64,000 nt of DNA, taken from contig CP114481.1 of assembly GCA_027186245.1 (NCBI GenBank), positions 57,730,569 to 57,794,568 of the forward strand, read 5' to 3'. Positions 12,537 through 23,993 of the stretch are shown here, in pieces. The notes below the pieces were generated by a model. That model was not told where the DNA came from. It saw nothing but the letters and a program-made list of their open reading frames with translations, and did not search any database. The position numbers and the translations under genes are program-made. Each line of letters starts with the position of its first letter. Position 1 is the first letter of the stretch. This DNA is from Coriaria nepalensis (lineage: Eukaryota > Streptophyta > Magnoliopsida > Cucurbitales > Coriariaceae).

Positions 12537-14750
12537 GAATTAAAAGATGAAGAATAATTAAAATCCGGTAACTTTGTAGACCTACAAATGCGAATGGATT
12601 GACGTAGAGGTGGATCCACAATCTCAAACAGAGCTTGAGGGACCATAGGAGAAGAGGTAACTTCAGATGTGTCGGAGAGTAAAGTGGCAGTACCTGTAAA
12701 ATGATCAGTACGAATTGAAGTACTAAGAACCTAAGATGACAAACTATCAAAATTTTTAGAAAAATGATATATACGAATAAGATCATATCTAGTCAAGATA
12801 TGAGTAGTGGAGGGAGTAGGAAAAAAAAGGTATATACTCAAGAAAAATAACATAACAAGACACATAAAGTTTATGAGTTATTGGATCAAAACAACGATAC
12901 TTCTTTTAACTTTCACCATAACCAAGAAAGATAGAAATAGTTGATCTAGACGATAACTTGTTGCATTCTATATGAAGATGAAGAACGAAATAAGTATAAC
13001 AAAAAACTCTAAAGAAAGAATAATGAGGAGCATACCTATACAATCTTTCAGAAGGAGAAAAACCTGAAATATGAGAATATGTGATTGTATTAATCAAATC
13101 TACAGTAGTAATAACAACTTCACCCCAAAACATACTAGAATAAAGGCAGACAATAAGAGAGAACCTGCAGTTTCAATAATGTGCATATGTTTTCTTTCAA
13201 CAACACTATATTGCTTAGGAGTATTTTTATACGAAGTTTGGTGAATAGTTTCATCTAAGACAAGCAACTCACAAATTTTATTAGAGGTGTATTCCCCCAC
13301 CCAAATCACACCTAAAACATTTGATAACATCATAATATTGAGTTTTGAAAAAAGCTTTAAAGGTTGTATATATCTCAAAGAATTTAGAATAATGTTTCAT
13401 TAAATAAACATAATAATAACAAGTATAATCATCAATAAAAGAAATATAATATCGAGACCCTTCTTTTATCGCGACAGGAGAAGGTCTTCATATATCATAA
13501 TGAATAAAATCAATAGGAAAAGAAGAAATAGAAATATTTTGATTAAAAGGTAATGCTGAAAATTTTACCAATTTACATCCAGTACAATTAGAAATATGAC
13601 AAGTTTGCAAATTTCCTAAAACCATTGTGGATGCCAAAAATTTCAAACGAGAAGACAAAACATGACCTAGACGAGAATACTACAAATAAAAACTAGAAAA
13701 AGAATGGCTCAATTAAAAAGAAGACAAATCAACACTAATAGTAGCAGCAACATGCACTTTTAATTCATCCAAAATATATAATCCCTCATTCATGTGGCTT
13801 GTCCCAATCAGCTTCTAAGACTGCAGATCCTGCACATAACAAGAAGAAGAGGAAAAGGTGACTAAATTACCATAACCACATAACTAATCAATAGAAGCAC
13901 GATTTAATGTGAGTTTCGGAATAAGATAAACATTAGGAAGAGACAAGTGAGGTGTGACAATATAACCAATACTTGCTAAAGGCATAAGAGTGCCATTAGC
14001 AATCATGATGGGAATAAAAGATAAAGGAGACACGTAAGCAAAATATGAAGAATCTGAAGATATATGATGAGAAGCACTAGAATCCAAGACCCATATAAAA
14101 TGTGACATATCTGAAGAACTATGAGATACCTAACCTATGGAAGAAGAAGTAGACATAGCTTATGGTTGTAAGGAGACAAACTTCTGAAATTGCTCAACCA
14201 TAGTACTAAGATCGGTGAAAAAAGCGATGAAATTATTACCACAATATTAGAATGTAGTGGTTTCTAACCCTGAGGTGATCTATGAGCATTAAATTGTGAC
14301 TGGTTGCCAAACTTTTAAGCTTGAGATTGTTGTTGCGATTGATTTTGTTGTTGCAACTTAGGACATTGAATCTTCTAATGACCTTTATGCTTATACAAAC
14401 TGTACTTATCGAAGACAACCATTATATAAGGCTTATTATGATTATTAGAGAGTAGTTTAGAATAGAGTGCTAACACATAAGGAGTAAAACTAAAAAGAAT
14501 TTCTTTTTCATAATAAAATTTAAAAACATATTTTTTTCAGCTAATAACTCATTGACTACTGAGTCAATAGAAAGAAGTAGAGAACGATCCAAAATTGAGC
14601 CTCTAAGTCCTTTAAAATCACTGAGAAGTGCCGTTAAAAACTGTATCAACAGTTGTTGCTCTCTACGATCAATGTAAGCACCACATGGTTTTAATTTTGC
14701 CAATTTATTATCACATAGCTTTAATACGAATAATTCTTCCCATCCAGTTG
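12537..14750 (-). mobile_element. Truncated Ty1/copia retrotransposon (gag, protease and integrase remnants)
   Basis: Minus-strand fragments appear in copia order. A gag piece lies at 14703-14470 (QFLTALLSDFKGLRGSIL). Protease is at 14108-13884 with WVLDSSASHH, where the family has D-S/T-G, so the active triad is altered to DSS. Integrase-core fragments at 13378-13100 and 13133-12906 include NTPKQYSVVERKHMHIIETA and VDLINTITYSHISGFSPSERLY. The linker towards reverse transcriptase near 12580-12780 survives only in a shifted frame, and reverse transcriptase, RNase H and recognisable long terminal repeats are absent. Many stops and shifts separate the blocks, so the copy is old and inactive. A degenerate primer-binding-like stretch may lie near 14940, but I could not confirm it. 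Confidence 0.85.
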
Positions 14751-15966
14751 CACGCTCATAGATTGAAGCGAATTGTCATTTTCAATAGCCACAATAAAAA
14801 GATAAATAAAACCAAATCGCAAATAGAAAAAGAAAAAAAAAATGAAATACCAAATTGCAAAAACTGAACAAATACTTCTTAAAATTATATGGTCGCTCCA
14901 AAAATTTTTGAGATTAAGACTCGTCTCATAAAACTTAACTCTAATATTATGTTAAAGAGTCTAAAAAAGTAAAAGAGAAAATTATGATTTCATTAATATT
15001 ATATAATTAAAAACTTGATTTAATCGGAACTCTACATGTTGTGTGAGGAAGAACCTTGATGTTTGGTTACTGTGAATTATATATGGAAGAGGAATTTGTT
15101 AAATTATAGGAATAGAAAAAATGAGGGTAAAACAAGACGACATCTTCAGTCTTCGATCAGTAAGTACCTCATTAATAGGGAAAAACATGAGACCGATCTC
15201 CAACATCACTTTTCATTTAATGCATGGAGAAGAGCATCGTGCATGGCGTTTTTAAAGATTCGTTTTCGAGATGCATGTTTTTTTCTCTATCCTCATTTAT
15301 TTGGTCGTAATTATTAATTTCTATTTACCCTTTTTTTGTTTTTCCTCCACATTTGGTAATCTACCTACTAAAAACACAAAAAATTATGTCGGAATCTTTT
15401 TACCATAAAAAAAAAAAAAAAAAAAACTAAAAATATCTTATTCAAGCCCAATTCATCAAATGTTAGACACCAATGGTCCAAGATAATATGGGCCTCGTAA
15501 CATAATTGGACTCAATAATCTCAGAAGCTCAGCCCATCAAATAACTTTGAGGAGAAAAGTCAACATCGAGTAAATGTGTAGAATTTTGTATTTTTATTTT
15601 TTTGGCCAAGAGTAAATGTGTAGATGAGTTCTTAGGCAACTGAAAATGAAGATACATGGAAATATCATGTGACTAGGAAAGAAAGGTTCATGCATTTTCC
15701 AAATAACAATAAATAGCATAATTTGTTAAAAAATGAAAAATCACGTAATTCTCATTTCTCAAGCAACCATAATTTGTTATTCCTCTCTAACTAATTAACT
15801 ACCTAATTCGACCGAAAATAAATAACGGATTAACTAACTGTGGAAAAAAATAAATAAAAAATAAAATAATCTACTCGAGTTTCCCACCTTTTTGGGCTTC
15901 TCTTACGGCCGTGAGAAGTTGAAAATGTTCCAGATGTTTCCTTAGAATTCAGGCCATGCAGATAGA
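14751..15966. other. Intergenic, copia remnant to ferritin promoter
   Basis: AT-rich with A runs near 15407-15425 and 15845-15870. It holds short frames without family features. The right end is the distal ferritin promoter. Confidence 0.4.
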
Positions 15967-15980
15967 CACGAGCCAGCCAC
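15967..15980 (+). promoter_or_regulatory. Iron-dependent regulatory sequence (IDRS) of ferritin
   Basis: CACGAGCCAGCCAC matches the published plant ferritin IDRS pattern CACGAG-S-CC-N-CCAC at all but one position. It lies about 195 bases upstream of the ferritin ATG, where this element is found in plant ferritin genes. There it mediates repression under low iron. The match was made by eye from memory of the consensus; function here is inference from family knowledge. Confidence 0.75.
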
Positions 15981-16059
15981 GCGACTGCTTCCATCGATCA
16001 GTATGGACCGTCCACGTTTCACCCTGATCTAATGGTCCATACTTATCTTCAACTTTCCC

Positions 16060-16066
16060 TATATAA
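16060..16066 (+). promoter_or_regulatory. TATA box of the ferritin gene
   Basis: TATATAAAT-like core within CCCTATATAAATTTCC, about 110 bases before the ferritin start codon. Confidence 0.55.
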
Positions 16067-16174
16067 ATTTCCGCCCTCCTCACTGTCACTGATTAGCATC
16101 ATCGTCATCCGTTTCTCTTCTATACTTGCTTTCTCTCTGTTTCTGAGTTGTTCGTTTTCGTTCTGAGAATCATC

Positions 16175-18015
16175 ATGTTTCTTAGGGCTACTTCCTCGTC
16201 TTTCTCTGTAGTAAGGGACAATCTTCTTCTCCTGTTTTCCTCTGCTTCCCCGCCATGTCTGTCGGCGAATTCCTTCTTACATCTGAAATCATCGGTTTCG
16301 TTGTCTTCATCGGGAAAGAGTGGAGCAGGGCATGTCATCTGCGCTTCGAAGGGGGCCAATAGTGGTCCGCTTACTGGTGTTGTTTTTGAGCCTTTTGAAG
16401 AGGTGAAGAAGGAACTTGATCTCGTTCCCACCCTCCCTCAAGTTTCTATTGCTCGCCAGAAGTATTCTAACGAATCGGAAGCTGCTGTCAACGAGCAGAT
16501 CAAGTACGGTTGATTCTCTCTCTTTCAGTTCCACTAATTGTCAAGAACTTTGTTTTGATATTTCTTTTCAGTTAGTTGTTGTGAGGCTATATACTACTCT
16601 CTGGATTGAAATTCAATTTTATAGCATATATAGATTTCTGATGAATATAACTTTTCTCTGAGATTTTAGTGTGGAATACAATGTTTCGTACGTGTATCAT
16701 GCCCTGTATGGATACTTTGATAGAGACAATGTTGCACTCAAGGGTCTTGCTAAGTAAGTATATATATGTAATTCTACAACTAATTTGTGCTCAAACCTGT
16801 TATCTCGTTTAATGATTATGATGATCGATTTCTGTGATGTTTGTAGATTCTTCAAGGAATCAAGTGACGAAGAGAGGGAACACGCTGAGAAATTGATGGA
16901 ATATCAGGTACTTTGAAGATTGAATTTCGATTTGATAGTTACTGTTTCTTTGTTATTAATCTTTCTAATTGATTTTCGATTCATCGCAAAATTGGTTTTT
17001 GTTTTTGGTCTCTCTCTTAGAACAAGCGAGGTGGAAGGGTAATACTGCAGTCTATAGTGATGCCTCCTTCTGAGTATGACCATGCAGAGAAGGGAGATGC
17101 ATTACATGGTTTGTCTTCTTTCCCCAAGAACATTTCTTTACGTCCATTATCACATTCTTATCATAGCTGTAAAATTTATGATTTTGGACGTTGGAGAAAT
17201 AAGTAGTATTTATTATTTTCACCATTTCATGAACTTGCCTGTGGTTTGTTGTTTATGCATTATCAGAATATCTTGGTATCTATACTCTCTTATATGTTTG
17301 GTTTGTGAAAAACTGCTTCCTTTTATGTTGCACTAATGAGTTTGTCTATTATATGCACTCAGCTATGGAGCTTGCATTGTCTCTGGAGAAGCTCACAAAT
17401 GAAAAGCTGCTTAATTTGCATAAGGTTTCAAACAATGCCCCTATACACTCTGTTGTTGTTGTCTGTTTATTTACACGGACAATTGATGGTGGTTTATCTA
17501 GGGCTTGTGAGATAAAATTCGCAGGCTCAATGCCCTTCTAACATGTAGTAGGCATTATCGTTCAGCTACTTACTTTTGCTTTTAATCCTTTACCAATAGG
17601 TGGCTGAGCGAAACAATGATGTGCACCTGACTGATTTCGTTGAAGGTGAATTTCTGACCGAGCAGGTAAAACTGGGGATGCTTTATTGAATTTCTTCTAT
17701 GAAATCTATTTCTTGGATAACTAGGATGCTTTATTGAACTCAATGAAGATTTTGACTCAGCCTTAACATTCTAAACGTGATAGGTGGAAGCGATTAAGAA
17801 AATCTCGGAATATGTCTCTCAGCTGAGGCGAGTAGGAAAAGGACATGGTAAGATATCTATTTTGATCACCTCTTCCTTAAATTTGTTTATTTTGTCTGTA
17901 AAAACTAGTAGTTCTTCAATTGATTGGTACTGAACTGGCTGCTCCAATTGATCTTGTAGGAGTTTGGCACTTTGATCAGATGCTGCTCCGTGAAGGAGAA
18001 GCTGCTGTAGCATAA
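16175..18015 (+). CDS. FER: Plastid ferritin
   Basis: Eight exons join without a break: 16175-16503, 16670-16753, 16847-16907, 17021-17108, 17363-17424, 17600-17665, 17784-17847 and 17960-18015, giving 269 residues. The start is the ATG at 16175; upstream in-frame codons lack ATG. A Ser-rich plastid transit peptide (about 1-50) is followed by the plant extension peptide ([18 protein letters not shown]). Then comes the four-helix ferritin core with [19 protein letters not shown], the ferroxidase residues in [10 protein letters not shown], and [15 protein letters not shown] near the end. It stores iron in plastids as a 24-mer. The eight-exon structure is the standard plant one. The promoter has an IDRS, so repression at low iron is expected. 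Confidence 0.96.
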
Positions 18016-18858
18016 TGCGATGGATACAAATCGTCTGGCAGCAATTTTGGCAGGACTACGCAGTTTGTGGGGTTACACTAGTTTCTTTCTTGTTTAGAGG
18101 TTTGAGAAATTATTACTGTTGTTTTAGATTCTTTCTTTTTCTAGCTGAGAGTCCTAGTATAAACAGGTGGATAACAATAATATTGAAATTTCAAGAGACA
18201 TGAATTTTCATTCTTAATTTTGAATCTAAGAAGCTGCATATATTGATATATTTTCTTTCTCAAAGCTATGGTCATCATTGATTCATCCATGGCGGTTCTA
18301 AGGTCCATCAGAAAATGTCAGAATGTAGATGAATCACTCTTTGCAAAAAGCCTGATTGTAGCTCCCTCCCACTCTGGAGCGGGTGTGATCCATTTCTCTG
18401 ATAACTTTACTGGATGACAAGATGATACGGAGACAAACTGGAAATATTAACTTCATGTTTGGTTAGATGTAAGGGTTGGATGTTTTCTTAGGAGGGAAGA
18501 GACTTAAGCTTTTGATAAGTTGTCTGAAGAAACCAAACTGTGATATCATAGCTAGATTAGACGGTTATTGAGCACTCGCGGCAACATTATACCACTGCTC
18601 ATGTTCAAATCTAGAGGCCTCCTATCGTATGGCTAATGGTCTCCATTTACAAGGACAGAAACATAAGAGGAATTGAAAAAATTAGAAGTAAAATTGATAA
18701 ACAGACTAGATTCCAGAAAAGAACAGCTAAAAGGAGCTTTCAAAAACAAAGTTGATGTCAACAGCAAAAAATTTGCAACCCAAACTCCACAAGTACGAAA
18801 CCATAAAGACATTAAATAAGTTTTAACACCTTTCTTAAACAAAATTCTTACATCATAA
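18016..18858. other. Convergent 3' regions of ferritin and eS4 genes
   Basis: The ferritin (+) and eS4 (-) genes end towards each other here. The stretch should hold both 3' untranslated regions. No other gene was recognised. Confidence 0.5.
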
Positions 18859-20485
<1,627 letters not shown>

Positions 20486-20589
20486 GTTTGCTTCTCAGCT
20501 TGAAGATCTATCTGCAGAAGAAGCTTGAGTATTCGCTGCTCTTAGCAAAACCTGAGGAGGAGCGCAGAGCAAGGGATTGAACTCTTCCC

Positions 20590-20697
20590 AAACCCTAACC
20601 AATATATAGCACCGGGAGAAGTAAAAGTTGGGCTCGAATGGAACAAACTTGAGTTTGGGCTGATATTTAAGCCTTTAGCCCAAACTTTCCTAGCCCA
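20590..20697. promoter_or_regulatory. Telo box and four site-II-type elements between eS4 and eIF2-alpha
   Basis: AAACCCTAA (telo box) lies at 20590-20598. TGGGCT occurs at 20629-20634 and 20656-20661, and its reverse AGCCCA at 20677-20682 and 20692-20697. Telo boxes combined with site II elements are known from promoters of plant ribosomal-protein and other translation genes, where they bind Pur-alpha/TRB-type and TCP proteins. Their position, 105-210 bases upstream of the eS4 start, suits eS4, and they could also serve the divergent eIF2-alpha copy (inference). Confidence 0.7.
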
Positions 20698-20758
20698 AAC
20701 AACTGCATCCTTCCTGTACAAATACAGGCTGCCTTTTATGTTTCCTGATTCCTAAGTA

Positions 20759-20803
20759 GCTCTTCTAGCTCAGTGGGTAGAGCGCAAGGCAACCTTGTGG
20801 TCG
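20759..20803 (+). pseudogene. tRNA-Lys (CUU) relic
   Basis: The stretch reads like the 5' half of plant tRNA-Lys: a TAGCTCAG D-arm with box A (TAGCTCAGTGGGTAGAGCG), then GCAAGGC and the complementary ACCTTGTGGTCG. The four bases spanning the anticodon (TCTT in the intact gene) are missing between AAGGC and AACCTT, and the T-arm (box B, GGTTCGA) is lost after 20803. It cannot encode a working tRNA. Identity rests on memory of the plant tRNA-Lys sequence. Confidence 0.7.
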
Positions 20804-20996
20804 CAAATTTTTTATTATATCTCTCAGTGGTTCAAAGAATAGCGCGCGCCCTCCATTTTTGCAGCTCAAATACACAAGCCAAAAGGAAAAAATTTTGGCA
20901 AATCCTCTCTCTCTCTTTCTGTGCGCAATATTCTCTGAAAACCCCTGATTATCTGTTAAACCTCGGAGAAGAGGAAGAAGAAGAAGATCTTCTACG

Positions 20997-23435
20997 ATGG
21001 CTTCCCACACCCCTAATCTCTAGTGCCGAATGTACGAGGCCAAGTATCCAGAAGTGGATATGGCCGTCATGATTCAGGTCAAGAACATTGCCGACATGGG
21101 CGCCTACGTCTCCCTCCTCGAATACAACAACATCGAGGGCATGATTCTCTTCTCCGAACTCTCTCGCCGCCGGATTCGCAGCGTTAGCAGCTTGATTAAG
21201 GTTGGCCGCATCGAGCCTGTCATGGTGCTCAGAGTTGACAAGGAGAAGGGATACATTGATTTGAGCAAGAGGAGAGTCTCTGAGGAGGATATTCAGGCTT
21301 GTGAAGAGAGGTACAACAAGAGCAAGCTCGTTCACTCTATTATGCGTCACGTCGCCGAAACTATGAGCATCGATTTGGAGGTAATTTATTTTTATTCCTT
21401 TATGTGGTTTTAGTTTTCTCTCTTTATGTGATTACATGGTTGCTTCTAGTACTTTTCTGGATTCAGATAACCTTTGTTTACTCTGGAAAAAGATGCGGAG
21501 AGGCTCATATCTCCTCTATGTAGGCATGCAAAAGAATTGAGTTCATAAGCGGTAGAGTTTTCTTTTGTTATTAGTATTGAGAAAATTTGGGGTTAATGGA
21601 AACAACATTTATTTGTTGGGAAGATGTCCAAGAAAAGCTAATTTGTCTTTAGACTATGAACACTGTTGCAGAGTCTGTGCAACATGATTTAGAGTTTTTT
21701 TAAAAAAAGAGAAAAATAATAATTCTAAGAGTGGCTTTTCCTTTGGAAGTTCTTATTCATTAAATTAGAATGGATAAATATTTTGAACGCTTTAATTGGT
21801 TAGGGTGTATTAGATGTATATGTTACTATTTTGGCTCGCGATTTCTAAGATTAACTCCATCAGCAATTTAGCATGCTAGTTTGATGAATTAAGCTGTCTG
21901 TGAGATACTTGGATTTTTATTGAGCTGGGTGATTGGCTTATCGGCAAAATGTACCCGTATCTGTGTTATTGTCATCTTGAGCATTAGATACCTGTTCACC
22001 ATTCATTTTGTTGCTCCTTTCTGGTAACCCTAAGTACCCTTGTTATAGGTCTCTTGTTACAGTTTCTTAGTTTGTTTTCAATATTTGTAAGTTTTAGCAA
22101 CCAGTAAGTGACCATCACTGCTGTATATAGTTGTTGTCTTAGTTCCATACTCTACTTATAATCAAAGTTGCTTCTTCCAGGAGCTGTATGTCCATGTTGC
22201 CTGGCCTTTATACCGGAAATATGGCCATGCTTTTGAGGTTAGAATGTTTATTTATTTCAACTGTTACTAACATTTGCAAGTCACAGTGGGGAATTTGATC
22301 ATCTTTTCCACAGGCATTCAAGATAGTTGTTACTGATCCTGATTCAGTTCTGAACACACTCACCCGTGAAGTCAAGGAGACTGGTCCTGATGGACAGGAG
22401 GTAATTTATGCCCCTCTAAGATTTCATGTCATATTCTCCCCATTTTCTGAACAGATTCAGTTTCTGTCTTGTTTTATAGGTTACAAAGGTAGTTCCTGCT
22501 TTGTCAGAAGATGTAAAAGAAGCGTTGATAAAACATCCGGAGAAGAGTGACTCCCCAACCATTGAAGATCCGAGCAGACGTTGAAATGAAGTGTTTCCAG
22601 TTTGATGGTGTTCTTCACATTAAGGTCTTATTCATTCTTTTCCTTCTATTTGTTATGTTTGATAAAGCTAATCTAATTGTGTTATATACATGATGATTGT
22701 TAGGGTAAACTTCTAAGTTCTAACTTCTAGCCAATGGACTGCAGGATGCTATGCAAAAAGCTGAAGCTGCTGGTAATGATGCTTGTCCTGTTAAAATCAA
22801 ATTGGTTGCTCCCCCTCTTTATGTTTTAACTACTCAGACTCTTGACAAGGTTAATTTCTGTTGTTGACTCTTCAATTGTGAAATGTTAAATTTTTTGTGT
22901 AAGCAGAATGTTTGAGCTTATCCTCTCCATGTATCTTGTATAGCTGCCATGTCAGCCTTGCTTCTTATTTTTCACAGGAGTGGTAAAATTTATAGTTAAA
23001 ATTCTTGCCTTGTCCATATTTTAACCTTTCATTATGGGGACTTCGCATATTGATTGGGTTGAGCAGGATCAAGGGATAGCAGTTCTAAACGGAGCAATTG
23101 TAGCTTGTACTGAAGCAATAGAGCTACACAAGGGAAAACTTTTGGTGAAGGAAGCAGCCAGAGCAGTGAGTGTTCCTTGCATTTACATAACATAACATCT
23201 GTGTGTTTTAGTGAGAAATTGGCCTTAAAAACATTATCATTCTCAATGGTTAATTCTTTCTTTCTCTCTATATCTATAGGTGAGTGAACGTGATGACAAA
23301 CTGCTTGCCGAACACATGGCTAAGCTTGTACAAGACAACGAAGAAATCAGTGGTGATGAGGATAGTGAAGAAGAGGAAGACACCGGCATGGGAGAAATTG
23401 ATGTCGAAAATACAGGCCCCGGGATAACAGAGTGA
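20997..23435 (+). pseudogene. eIF2-alpha copy with early stop and frameshift
   Basis: Exons at 20997-21380, 22181-22237, 22314-22400, 22480-22624, 22745-22849, 23067-23165 and 23280-23435 match translation initiation factor 2 subunit alpha. The S1 domain, the phospho-site context [10 protein letters not shown] and the acidic end EDSEEEEDTGMGE are all present. Two lesions break it. TAG at 21021-21023 replaces codon 9, where the family has Glu in [13 protein letters not shown]. About two bases are missing from the A run near 22528-22533, so exon 4 shifts before IRADVEMKCFQFDG. An in-frame ATG follows the TAG at 21030, so a slightly shortened start is conceivable, but the exon 4 shift would still remove the third domain and the tail. 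All splice sites look sound. If both lesions are assembly errors this is a functional gene. Confidence 0.85.
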
Positions 23436-23993
23436 AGATCTCTTACGACAGAATCCGGCAACATACAACTTTTACAGCATATATATGATATTTTTCTTGG
23501 AGTAGGTTTTTGAGAGTTTAACACCATTTTGATAGTTTCTGAATTCTTGCCAAACCTAACATTGAATGAGAAAACTGCTATTAGTATATTTGTGTAATCT
23601 GTGGGCTCCACTCTGTGCCGACTTTTATTTATTTACTATTATTATATTATAATTATATATTGAAACTAATGACGCAGAGGTCACATTCCAAATTTTGGAA
23701 ATTATTGAAAGGTTTAAATAATCATAAGCAGAATCAATAAATAAATAACGATATTTTGAAATTCTATATATTTACCGCGTTTCTCTCAATTATTCATTCT
23801 CTCACACGCTCATGGATATTGAAAATTCCACCATTTCTATCATTCTCAATTTCTCGTAACAAATTAACAACCACCATACTTTTCTCTCTCTTTTACTCGC
23901 ACTTAAGCTGCCTCTCATGGATCTCTCAGATCTACTCTACTTTTTCTCTGTTTTTCTGAGGGGGGAAAAAGGGAGAAGAGAGAGAGGTAGCAG
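23436..23993. other. Intergenic, eIF2-alpha copy to PMT copy
   Basis: AT-rich 3' flank, then a pyrimidine-rich leader-like stretch (23780-23960) typical of a 5' untranslated region of the PMT gene. No other gene seen. Confidence 0.45.

Noticed and set aside
16120..16534. Open frames antisense to the first ferritin exon
   Set aside because: They mirror the ferritin coding sequence, which has a complete gene structure; no family features on the minus strand.
23243..23611. 122-codon frame antisense to the last eIF2-alpha exon
   Set aside because: The Ser-rich repeats are the reverse of the acidic EDSEEEED tail and do not form a gene of their own.
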